DNA from: Desulfobacterales bacterium
GTDB lineage: Bacteria; Desulfobacterota; Desulfobacteria; Desulfobacterales; RPRI01
Length of the DNA: 7,924 nt
Reading direction: 5' to 3'
Assembly (NCBI GenBank): GCA_030689795.1
Contig: JAUYEO010000335.1
Span: forward strand, 1-7,924
In this document: in pieces, positions 1 through 5,227 of the stretch
Layout: each line of letters starts with the position of its first letter
Position numbering within the stretch: the first letter of the stretch is position 1
Notes under the pieces: generated by a model
What the model was told of the DNA's origin: nothing
The model's database searches: none
Seen by the model: the letters and a program-made list of their open reading frames with translations, nothing else
Program-made: the position numbers and the translations under genes

Positions 1-554
1 TGAATAGTTCGCGGTGATAAATTTTTATCGGCCATGTTTTTTTTTATCCGTTCAAGATGAATGGGTGCTATTTTGCTGAAAGGTAGGTTTGCAAGAGTCT
101 CGGCCAAGTGTACCCGGAAAAGCATCTCTTCAATAGCATATGTTTTTGATTTTTTATCTTTCTCGCTTTGTGGTAGGTAGGTCTCTGTCATAAAGGCCCC
201 GAAAGTCACGTTTTCCTTTTCCGTGCGTTTTGACTCCGCCTCGGCCTGCTCGCGTTTTTTCTCTGCAATGTCTCGCTTTTCTTTCGGTGATTTCGGCCCC
301 GATCCCGTTTTGACATTCCCCTTATATTGCCGTAACAGCTTCAAACAATAGTCCTCAAATCCAAGCCCCGGCTCTTCCTTGCGGATTGCTTCGGGAATGC
401 CCCCAGACAACCAGCCGACGCCGTAATGATGAAGTGTCTTGTCAACCCGGAAACGGATCGAATAATAACGATCCTTTTTTTTGCCGTGCTTGCGCTCCTG
501 GTGCTCGTAATATCTTAACCCTTTATGATTCGTTCTAAACCATTTTTTTGTCAT
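1..554 (-). CDS. Tyrosine-type site-specific integrase, N-terminal part (cut by window edge)
   Basis: Site-specific recombinase of a prophage or genomic island; it would catalyse integration and excision at the tRNA-Lys site located just upstream. The frame opens with ATG at 554, preceded by a purine-rich ribosome binding site (GAGGGGGG, 563-570), and stays open for 184 codons to the left edge. Residues 1-80 are basic and aromatic (MTKKWFRTNHKGLRYYEHQE, then a YYSIRFRVDKT strand), like the arm-binding N-terminal domain of phage integrases. Residues 86-115 form a charged Lys/Glu linker that is probably helical. Residues 116-184 (VTFGAFMTETYLPQS, then LANLPFSKIAPIHLERIKK) match the SAM-like core-binding domain, including the typical 'L.kIt..hle.ik' pattern. 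The catalytic domain with its R-H-R-Y residues lies outside the window, so activity cannot be judged. The gene faces away from the attachment site, into the element. Confidence 0.88.
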   Translation of the reverse strand, partial: MTKKWFRTNHKGLRYYEHQERKHGKKKDRYYSIRFRVDKTLHHYGVGWLSGGIPEAIRKEEPGLGFEDYCLKLLRQYKGNVKTGSGPKSPKEKRDIAEKKREQAEAESKRTEKENVTFGAFMTETYLPQSEKDKKSKTYAIEEMLFRVHLAETLANLPFSKIAPIHLERIKKNMADKNLSPRTI

Positions 555-602
555 AAAATTTACCCCCCTCTTTATGCTTGAAAACAGTCAGTACGTTTTC
601 TG

Positions 603-621
603 TTGCCACTCCTTTGCCACT
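603..621. repeat. Paired TTGCCACT sites in the integrase leader, candidate arm-type sites
   Basis: The octamer TTGCCACT occurs at 603-610 and again at 614-621, a period of 11 bases or about one helical turn. It lies between the integrase start and the attachment core. Short direct repeats in this position are typical of arm-type binding sites for the integrase N-terminal domain, and they could also let the protein repress its own promoter. The binding role is inferred. Confidence 0.45.
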
Positions 622-665
622 TTTTTCCCTGAAACAGCGTGTTTTTAAATGATGTCTTGTTAAAG

Positions 666-694
666 ATAATAAGTGATAAGTATTGAAATGACAA
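666..694 (-). promoter_or_regulatory. Candidate sigma-70 promoter of the integrase gene
   Basis: Read on the minus strand, TTGTCA (689-694) is followed after exactly 17 bases by TATTAT (666-671). Each box has one mismatch to the consensus. It would give an untranslated leader of about 105 bases before the integrase ATG at 554, and that leader contains the paired TTGCCACT sites. Sequence-only prediction. Confidence 0.55.
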
Positions 695-739
695 TGTATT
701 TTATATGATAAAATGATATTATGTGAAAGTCTTTAAATA

Positions 740-787
740 TGACTCTTAATCAGTAGGTTGTTGGTTCGATTCCAACACGGCCCACCA
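740..787 (+). other. 3' fragment of tRNA-Lys(CTT): attachment-site core (att junction)
   Basis: The 48 bases correspond exactly to tRNA positions 29-76. They contain the anticodon loop CTCTTAA with anticodon CTT, the 3' anticodon strand TCAGT, a five-base variable loop, the T stem GTTGG/CCAAC closing the loop TTCGATT, the acceptor strand ACGGCCC, discriminator A and an encoded CCA. The expected 5' half (a GGGCCGT acceptor strand and the D arm) is absent: bases before 740 are AT-rich and unrelated. It is therefore not a working tRNA gene but the displaced 3' end left when an element recombined into a tRNA-Lys gene. The integrase gene to the left supports this; the intact copy should lie at the other end of the element, outside the window. 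Confidence 0.85.
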
Positions 788-794
788 AAAAATC

Positions 795-830
795 AATAGG
801 TTATAGCTTATGGCTATGACCTATTTTTTT
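795..830 (+). terminator. Intrinsic terminator downstream of the tRNA-Lys fragment
   Basis: AATAGGT (795-801) pairs with ACCTATT (819-825), and the inner ATAGC (803-807) pairs with GCTAT (813-817) across one T/G wobble. The stem is followed directly by a run of T to 830. It starts eight bases after the CCA end and is probably the original tRNA-Lys terminator, which supports the view that the sequence to the right was once contiguous with the full tRNA gene. Confidence 0.75.
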
Positions 831-954
831 AGTGTGGGACTTGGTGTGGGACTTTTTCCAATAACTGATTTTCAAACTCAATATCGTGCTCCACGAGCTC
901 AAGAAAATCCTCAAGGCGCGAAACTTCCGCCGGCTCATACGGATAACTTTCCAT
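829..954 (-). pseudogene. Short minus-strand frame ending beside the tRNA fragment; possible 3' relic of an older gene
   Basis: A minus-strand frame runs from ATG at 954 to TAA at 829-831 and would encode 41 residues, with the stretch VSRLEDFLELVEHDIEFE and ending in EKVPHQVPH. The reading is acidic, helix-prone and free of simple sequence, so it looks protein-like rather than random. Its first few codons lie inside the dispersed repeat at 940-974 and no ribosome binding site precedes the ATG. I therefore read it as the truncated 3' end of a larger gene that once ended about 40 bases from the tRNA. Integrase genes often end in that position, but the recognisable catalytic motifs are missing, so that identity is a guess. 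It could also be a chance frame. Confidence 0.25.
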
Positions 955-1000
955 CTATTGCCTATACACGATGGATAATGTTTCCATATATTGTCGTATT
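940..1000. repeat. Two tandem copies of a short hairpin repeat (related copy at 4106-4144)
   Basis: The unit begins CGGATAACTTTCC and continues to about 974. A decayed second copy, GGATAATGTTTCCATATATT, follows at 973-992, a period of about 32 bases. The first copy matches 4112-4144 over its whole length with one substitution and a two-base indel. Each unit has a GGA...TCC inverted core. Both genomic locations are intergenic. I read it as a dispersed, REP-like non-coding element; the plus-strand frames that cross it look non-coding. Confidence 0.65.
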
Positions 1001-1068
1001 ATCAATATGTTATATGATATTACTTGTCACCCCTAAAATCAAGAAATATATTTACAACAGAACCTGAA

Positions 1069-1146
1069 ATGAAACTTATTGATCAGTTGCGACAGGTTCT
1101 GAGATATCATCATGACTCGATGAGCACCGAAAAGACCTATTGTGAG
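1069..1146 (+). pseudogene. N-terminal remnant of an integron-type integrase (IntI-like tyrosine recombinase)
   Basis: The translation from ATG 1069 begins MKLIDQLRQVLRYHH and continues to STEKTYCE. This fits the start of IntI-type integrases, whose N-terminal SAM-like domain opens with a 'lLdqvR.vlR..HyS.rTe.aYv.Wi.rfi' pattern. Similarity stops after about 25 residues, where the family continues W-I-K-R-F. Here the next codons read RNNLVWEPK and the frame soon closes at 1240-1242, compared with about 320-340 residues for the family. No catalytic R, H or Y motif can be found downstream, and the ATG has no clear ribosome binding site. It is a dead fragment of a chromosomal or mobile integron integrase, or of a close XerC-like relative. 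The assignment rests on family knowledge of a short segment. Confidence 0.6.
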
Positions 1147-1179
1147 CGGAATAATTTAGTGTGGGAACCGAAACAGCGA

Positions 1180-1245
1180 GCGCATTCCCAGCCGAAGATC
1201 CCGCCAATCAGTACGGCTGGCGGACTTGCGGCTGGGTTATAGCGC
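1180..1245. repeat. Large nested stem-loop downstream of the integron-integrase remnant
   Basis: CCCAGCCG (1187-1194) pairs perfectly with CGGCTGGG (1229-1236), and CCGCCA (1201-1206) pairs with TGGCGG (1218-1223) around an 11-base loop. An AAG/CTT pairing is possible between the two stems with one bulged G, and GCGC (1180-1183, 1242-1245) can close the outside. There is no T-run, so it is not a standard terminator. The layout of two stems separated by unequal spacers resembles a folded attC site, but the conserved RYYYAAC and GTTRRRY boxes are not present. Confidence 0.55.
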
Positions 1246-1274
1246 GAATTAGAAACAGACACTATTCTCTACGG

Positions 1275-1309
1275 TCAAATCCGCCTAAGGCGGACCGCAG
1301 CTTGCGGCG
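1275..1309. repeat. GC-rich palindromic intergenic repeat (TCCGCCTAAGGCGGA type)
   Basis: TCCGCCTAAGGCGGA is a perfect palindrome apart from its central base, and is followed at once by CCGCAGCTTGCGG, a second small hairpin. The 20 bases at 1275-1294 recur at 7607-7626 with two differences. Such GCCT/AGGC palindromes in gaps between genes are common dispersed repeats in some proteobacterial and related genomes. Nothing suggests that it is coding. Confidence 0.6.
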
Positions 1310-1409
1310 GGGAAATTCAATACTCAGAAACACCCGCGCGATACGATGCACGCTCTGCACGGATGTTCCCATATCCCTTCCCCGGACGCGCACAGAGTAA
1401 CCAACCTGT

Positions 1410-2591
1410 TTACTTGCCCTTATCGGCGTGTATCAATTCGATTACCGTTACTTCAGGCGGAGCCAGGAAGCGGATAGGCGGCCCCCAGGTACCGGTCCCT
1501 CTGCTCACGTAGAGTGCAGAGTTCTGGGGATACAGTGCAAAACCTGTCCTTACGGGATAAAACAAATAGGTCAGAAGATTGAAGGGGAATATCTGCCCTT
1601 TGTGGACATGCCCTGAAAGTTGCAGGTCAAAGAGACCCAGGCTCTCCCGGTCAACAGCCGGGCGGTGCTTGAGAAGCAGGGTAAATCTGTCCGGGGGTAC
1701 TTTCATCAAGAGAGTCTTTTCCGTGGCCGGCCTGGAATGGGTGAATCTCCCGATCGCCGGATCGTCAACCCCCACGACATTTATCAATTCACCTGCCGTT
1801 GACCCTTCATTACGAAGCACCTTGAAACCCGCCCGTTCCGTAAAACCGACGGCCTGATCCAGTCCAGCATACATCTCGTGATTTCCGGTCACAGCAAACT
1901 TGCCGAATCCTGGCCGTATATCCTGCAAGAGTTCAGCCAGCCCTGTCATCCGGTTGATCTGCCCATCCACCAGGTCCCCGGTGGAAACAAGAAGATCAGG
2001 CGAAGCTCCGTTGATCAGGGCAATAATTCTCTTGAGACGCTCCTCCCTGACGATCAGCCCAAGATGCACGTCTGAAATCTGGACGATGGTGAGCTTTCCG
2101 ACTGCGCGCGGAATTTTCGGTGTGTTTATGACAACCCGTTCGGCTCTTATGTCACATGCTTCGAAATATCCATACAGCGCCGTTGCCATTCCCAATGCAA
2201 CAGGCAGGATTAAAGCGGTGCGTTTCGCAAGGAAGAGCGCTGAAAAATCCCGGTGAAATAAGAATCCGGCGCAATGGATAAGCCAGTGGTATATGTCAAT
2301 GGCCAGTGAAGCGGTAAAGAAGAGGAAGATAAATCCCATCCAGAGGTAGCCGGTATAGGCCATAAAGCGCGCAAAAGTTTCCATGCCCATATTTTCCAGT
2401 ACCCTGACCTGCACCGGCGTAATAACCATTAAGAAGAGAAAGAGCGCCAGAAAGAGGGAAGCAGGAAACCCCGGGGAAAGTGCCGATTTCACTTTGCTGA
2501 AAAGATAGAGATGGGTACCGCCATATATAAGGAAAAAAACCAGGAAAAACAGGCTCATAATAACCCCGCTATAAATTGTTGCTGATTTCAT
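1410..2591 (-). CDS. Membrane-anchored metallophosphoesterase (YkuE/YaeI-like)
   Basis: Binuclear-metal phosphoesterase fixed to the membrane by an N-terminal multi-helix region; relatives act on lipid-linked or other phosphoesters, but the substrate here is unknown. Residues 1-145 hold about four hydrophobic segments (near 7-30, 43-63, 77-100 and 124-143). The calcineurin-like domain follows with all its metal-binding signatures: ISDVHLG (D174, H176), TGDLVDG (D206), GNHEMYAG (N237, H238), LKHRP (H309) and SGHVHKGQ (H328, H330). The full set indicates an active enzyme of 393 residues. The ATG at 2591 has a poor ribosome binding site; an internal ATG at 2558 (MSLFFLVFF), preceded by GCGGGG, is a plausible alternative start. 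It begins 33 bases after the transporter gene on the same strand, so co-transcription is likely. No clear terminator follows its stop. Confidence 0.9.
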   Translation of the reverse strand: MKSATIYSGVIMSLFFLVFFLIYGGTHLYLFSKVKSALSPGFPASLFLALFLFLMVITPVQVRVLENMGMETFARFMAYTGYLWMGFIFLFFTASLAIDIYHWLIHCAGFLFHRDFSALFLAKRTALILPVALGMATALYGYFEACDIRAERVVINTPKIPRAVGKLTIVQISDVHLGLIVREERLKRIIALINGASPDLLVSTGDLVDGQINRMTGLAELLQDIRPGFGKFAVTGNHEMYAGLDQAVGFTERAGFKVLRNEGSTAGELINVVGVDDPAIGRFTHSRPATEKTLLMKVPPDRFTLLLKHRPAVDRESLGLFDLQLSGHVHKGQIFPFNLLTYLFYPVRTGFALYPQNSALYVSRGTGTWGPPIRFLAPPEVTVIELIHADKGK

Positions 2592-2624
2592 AATCTTGTC
2601 AGGTAAAAACAGACACCTTTCAAC

Positions 2625-3470
2625 TTACTCCCTCCTGTGTGCGTTGATAATGGAAGCTATTGTTACTGCCAGGACAATAATTCCCCCGCCTGCAAGCGCA
2701 TGGGCACCCGGGGCTTCCCCTATCGCAAAGAAAACCCATATGGGGTTAAATACCGGTTCTATGACTGCTATGAGGATCGCTGAAACCGCGGAGATACGTT
2801 TAATCGCAAAGGAAAAAAGAATCGACGATATGCCGACCTGGACAATCCCCAGCACCGCGATTGCGGCAAGCGATTTCGCTGTTAGATGCGGCACAGGAAG
2901 AAAAAGCGATATGATTATACATACCCCGGCCGTGAGCCAGTGGGAGAGGAGAATCGATTCGAGCGGCGAACCGTCTTTTTGCATGCGCATGAATACGAAA
3001 TAAAAACCAAACGTGATCGCCGACATTACGGCAAGAATATTGCCAAACAATCTTCCGCCGGAAAGTTCGTCAAAAAACATGACGATCATACCGGCCGCTA
3101 CTACCGGAATTGCCGCAAAATGTTCAATTCGCGTGCGTTCCTTCAGCAAAATAGCCCCGATAAAGGCAGTTGAAACCGGGGCTATATACTGAAGAATGAT
3201 CGCATTTGCCGCGGTGGTGGTTTTATTGGCCGATACGAACAGGAGCATGGTCGCGGCATTAGCCACTGCAGCTGCAATCTGCGGAAAAGAAAAATGGATC
3301 ACAGGACGTTTTATATAGATGAGAATTACGATTGACGCGACGAAACTGCGCATGCCTGCTATCGCAATCGGGTTCCAGTCGATAACTTTTATAAACAGGC
3401 CTGCAATGCTCCAGAGAAACGCAGTGGCTGCCATCACAAGAATGCCCGCGCTTTTATTTGTATTTTCCAT
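2625..3470 (-). CDS. EamA/DMT-superfamily transporter
   Basis: Inner-membrane permease of the drug/metabolite transporter superfamily; relatives export amino acids, metabolites or drugs, and the substrate here cannot be told. From the ATG at 3470 (MENTNKSAG) the product is 281 residues, the normal size for a ten-helix, two-domain EamA protein. The first repeat includes FLWSIAGLFIKV and the SANKTTTAANAIILQY segment. The second repeat starts near NILAVMSAITFGFYFVFMR and ends with the family's EPVF.P.WVF..GE signature. A GTG at 3536 opens the frame further upstream, but it lacks a ribosome binding site and would add a non-hydrophobic 22-residue tail; ATG 3470 has GGGTGG seven bases before it, so I prefer it. 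The gene lies between ybaK and the metallophosphoesterase gene, all on one strand. Confidence 0.9.
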   Translation of the reverse strand: MENTNKSAGILVMAATAFLWSIAGLFIKVIDWNPIAIAGMRSFVASIVILIYIKRPVIHFSFPQIAAAVANAATMLLFVSANKTTTAANAIILQYIAPVSTAFIGAILLKERTRIEHFAAIPVVAAGMIVMFFDELSGGRLFGNILAVMSAITFGFYFVFMRMQKDGSPLESILLSHWLTAGVCIIISLFLPVPHLTAKSLAAIAVLGIVQVGISSILFSFAIKRISAVSAILIAVIEPVFNPIWVFFAIGEAPGAHALAGGGIIVLAVTIASIINAHRRE

Positions 3471-3531
3471 TTCGTGTCCACCCGGAAACCGAATTCGGAC
3501 ATATGTGAGTTCAGTACTAATATCTTTTTCC

Positions 3532-3586
3532 AACACGCGGCATGAGGCGCGGCGGCTGTTTGCCGTCGCCCTTAATACCGCGTGTT
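3532..3586. repeat. Long nested inverted repeat at the ybaK stop codon
   Basis: AACACGCGG (3532-3540) pairs perfectly with CCGCGTGTT (3578-3586). Inside it, GCGGCGGC (3549-3556) pairs with GCCGTCGC (3562-3569) with one wobble around the five-base loop TGTTT. The outer arm overlaps the last bases of ybaK. On the minus strand it is followed by GGAAAAAG rather than a T-run, so it is a poor intrinsic terminator. An attenuating or mRNA-stabilising hairpin between ybaK and the transporter gene, or a dispersed repeat, is more likely. Confidence 0.6.
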
Positions 3587-4073
3587 AAATTTCTTCCGAT
3601 AAATCAACCCATCTCCCATTTGTGAGAGGTTCCAGATCAGCAGGTTTAAGTTGAAAAACAGCAAAAGGAGTCCCGGCAGCTGCCCAGATTATTTCATATT
3701 TTTTCAGGTCTATATCCAGTATTGTTTCCAGGGGTTCATTATGACCTGCCGGCGGCACTCCGCCGATTGCATACCCGACTCTTTCTTTTACATACTTTCC
3801 ATCCGCTCTGCCAAGCTTCAAACCCGTCGATTTTTGGATTTTCATTATATCTACCCGATTTGAACCTGATACGATGACAAGAATCGGACGGTCAATCTCA
3901 TTGTCTCTGAACACGAGAGATTTGGCTATCTGAGAGACTGTACACCCGATACTGTCAGCGGCCTCCTGAGCAGTTCTCGCTGACCCCGGCAATTCTTTAA
4001 CTTTAAAGGAGAATCCCATCGCTGAAAGGAAAGCCTGTACACGTTTTGCACTGTCACTTAACTCTGAAACCAT
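3585..4073 (-). CDS. ybaK: YbaK/EbsC-family aminoacyl-tRNA deacylase
   Basis: Stand-alone trans-editing domain related to the insertion domain of bacterial prolyl-tRNA synthetase; such proteins hydrolyse mischarged aminoacyl-tRNAs in the cytoplasm. The 162-residue product covers the whole domain: KSLVF (50-55, with K51 at the position of the catalytic lysine), a VSGSNRVD strand (68-75), GYAIGGVPPAGH (100-111, the conserved glycine-rich active-site loop) and AAAGTPFAVFQL near the end. The start ATG at 4073 has AAAGGA eight bases upstream. The GGVPPAGH form differs from the GGISP form of the E. coli YbaK branch, so the exact amino-acid specificity (Cys, Pro, Ala or other) is open. It is the first gene of a likely three-gene run with the transporter and phosphoesterase genes, without an obvious functional link. 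Confidence 0.88.
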   Translation of the reverse strand: MVSELSDSAKRVQAFLSAMGFSFKVKELPGSARTAQEAADSIGCTVSQIAKSLVFRDNEIDRPILVIVSGSNRVDIMKIQKSTGLKLGRADGKYVKERVGYAIGGVPPAGHNEPLETILDIDLKKYEIIWAAAGTPFAVFQLKPADLEPLTNGRWVDLSEEI

Positions 4074-4105
4074 ATCTTTGTTCCTTTGAAAAATATAACA
4101 TTGGT

Positions 4106-4144
4106 AATAGGCGGATAACTTTCCGTCTATTGCCTATACGATGG
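4106..4144. repeat. Dispersed hairpin repeat upstream of ybaK (copy of 940-974)
   Basis: AATAGGCGGA (4106-4115) pairs with TCCGTCTATT (4122-4131), ten pairs including one G/T wobble, around the loop TAACTT. The sequence from 4112 on continues to match the copy at 940-974. This copy folds better and may be nearer the ancestral form. It lies in the gap in front of ybaK, about 30 bases before the start codon in transcription direction, so it could be transcribed as part of the leader. Confidence 0.6.
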
Positions 4145-4181
4145 TCACCGCTTTGAATTCTGTCAGGCGTACCAGAGGATT

Positions 4182-4217
4182 AAAAAAAAGGTTACAGTAG
4201 ATATGATGCTGTAACCC
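4182..4217 (-). terminator. Intrinsic terminator after the lysine-rich small gene
   Basis: On the minus strand GGTTACAG (4209-4216) pairs perfectly with CTGTAACC (4190-4197) and is followed directly by eight T (4182-4189). It lies 28 bases after the stop codon of the small gene and separates the HNH/small-gene unit from ybaK. Confidence 0.85.
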
Positions 4218-4244
4218 TTTCTTTCCGCCACAGGCGAATTTTTC

Positions 4245-4346
4245 CTATTTTTCTTTCTTCTTATCCTTCTTTTCCTGTCGTTTTTCCTTTATTGATTTAG
4301 CCGGCTTCTTTTTAAGTTCTTTTTTGCTGTCCATTGATTTTGCCAT
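4245..4346 (-). CDS. Lysine-rich 33-residue protein (MAKSMDSKKELKKK type)
   Basis: A small gene that length filters miss. It starts at ATG 4346 behind a perfect ribosome binding site (AAGGAGG, spacing about six bases) and ends with TAG at 4245. The product starts MAKSMDSKKELKKKPAKS and ends KKDKKKEK; 15 of its 33 residues are lysine, and there is no hydrophobic segment or cysteine. It should be a highly charged, probably helical or disordered cytoplasmic protein, suited to binding nucleic acid or ribosomes, though this is inference from composition. I recall similar short 'MAKSMDSKKE..KKPAKT.KEKR' proteins annotated as hypothetical in several proteobacteria; their role is unknown. It follows the HNH gene by 39 bases and is closed by a strong terminator, so the two are probably one transcript. 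Confidence 0.78.
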   Translation of the reverse strand: MAKSMDSKKELKKKPAKSIKEKRQEKKDKKKEK

Positions 4347-4385
4347 TTTATCCTCCTTTTTCTCGTTAATAACTTTATTATGAAA

Positions 4386-4892
4386 TCAGAATATACCGAG
4401 GTCTTTTAAGACATTATTTATTCCGAGCTTTTGAATCTTAAGCCTTATAAACTCGGAGATTGTCGGCTGATAGGGTTTCACCCTGAGATGCTTCCGGATT
4501 TCCCGCGGTGTTCTCGATCCCTTGTGATTATTGCAGGCTCTGCAGGCGGCTACGCAATTTTCGAAAGTAGTCTCCCCGCCTTTTGACCTCGGCACAATAT
4601 GGTCGATCGTTAGTTTCTCCTTCTCCGTACCACAATAAGCGCATTTGAACCCGTCCCTTATGAGAACATTTTTCTTGCTGAAAGGGACCCTGTTTCTGAA
4701 GATAGTTCTGATGAGTTTTATCAGCTTCATGACGGCAGGGATTTTCATCAGGACTCCGCCGGAAGTTTTGATAAAAGTCTCGGAATATGAAATGATCTCA
4801 ACCTTTCCCTTGGAAAGAAGGCAGACTGCCCTTCTCCAGTTTACAAGATTGAGGAATGTATAATCCGCATTCAGTAAAACACACTGGGGCAT
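4386..4892 (-). CDS. HNH endonuclease family protein
   Basis: Zinc-stabilised nuclease of the HNH superfamily (McrA-like group). Residues 1-45 carry the N-terminal region common to this subgroup (VLLNADYTFLNLVNWRRAV). The beta-beta-alpha-metal nuclease fold follows: CAYC (C84, C87), IDHIVPRSKGG (D97, H98), the ENCV asparagine (N112) and CRACNNHKG (C117, C120, H123). Zinc ligands and catalytic positions are all present, so it should be an active nuclease of normal length (168 residues) for the group. Members are widespread in chromosomes, usually without a partner methylase, and their biological target is not established. The ATG at 4892 has GAGG about ten bases upstream. It is the first gene of the transcript that includes the lysine-rich small gene. 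I see no toxin-antitoxin or restriction partner. Confidence 0.88.
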   Translation of the reverse strand: MPQCVLLNADYTFLNLVNWRRAVCLLSKGKVEIISYSETFIKTSGGVLMKIPAVMKLIKLIRTIFRNRVPFSKKNVLIRDGFKCAYCGTEKEKLTIDHIVPRSKGGETTFENCVAACRACNNHKGSRTPREIRKHLRVKPYQPTISEFIRLKIQKLGINNVLKDLGIF

Positions 4893-5227
4893 ATTATATT
4901 AGCCTCACATACCCTGATAGGACTGGTTTATGGTTCCTAGTCTCTTGTTTCTGGTTCGTTGTTCGAACATCGAATATCATATACCGTACTTCGAAGTTCG
5001 TGGGTCGTGAATCTTTGTTTCTGGTTACTGGTCACTGATCACTATTTTCCCGGTGACAATAGCAAATATGCAAAATAAAATCAATATGCAGGCCTTTTTC
5101 AGCTGCCATTTCCGATATCTGTTCAATGAAGCTTTTCTATATTATTGATTTTAATATGCAATGCAGTTATGATGAAAAACACTTTTTTACCGGAAATCAT
5201 AAACTATAGACCGGAAACTTAAGTTAC
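4893..5227. other. 335-base divergent intergenic region, no gene
   Basis: Lies between the divergently transcribed HNH and ygiQ genes. The half near the HNH gene (about 4920-5045) is a low-complexity stretch rich in GGTT, GTTC and GGTCACTGATCAC words, in which TTGTTTCTGGTT occurs at 4945-4956 and 5015-5026, 70 bases apart. It looks like a degenerate repeat. The half near ygiQ is AT-rich and holds a candidate promoter. ACCGGAAA occurs twice (5189-5196 and 5210-5217), 21 bases apart. I found no convincing RNA gene or riboswitch. Confidence 0.5.
5145..5173 (+). promoter_or_regulatory. Candidate promoter of ygiQ
   Basis: TTGATT (5145-5150) and TATGAT (5168-5173) are separated by 17 bases and have two and one mismatches to the sigma-70 boxes. 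Transcription would start near 5180, giving a leader of about 48 bases that contains the ACCGGAAA pair. AT-rich DNA makes chance matches common. Confidence 0.4.

Noticed and set aside
740..787. A complete tRNA-Lys gene
   Set aside because: No 5' acceptor strand, D arm or 5' anticodon strand lies upstream of 740; only positions 29-76 are present.
828..1166. TTTAGTGTGGGA shared at 828-839 and 1155-1166 as element termini
   Set aside because: A single 12-base match is expected by chance in a window of this length; the flanks do not match.
810..1400. Three plus-strand open frames (810-1067, 1024-1242, 1161-1400) as genes
   Set aside because: They run through a terminator stem, dispersed repeats and palindromes, lack ribosome binding sites, and have no family-like sequence apart from the IntI scrap inside the second.
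1428..2256. Plus-strand open frames opposite the metallophosphoesterase
   Set aside because: Shadows of a well-supported minus-strand gene with complete catalytic motifs.
2596..3588. Plus-strand open frames opposite the transporter gene
   Set aside because: Shadows of the EamA transporter; no start signals and no recognisable motifs.
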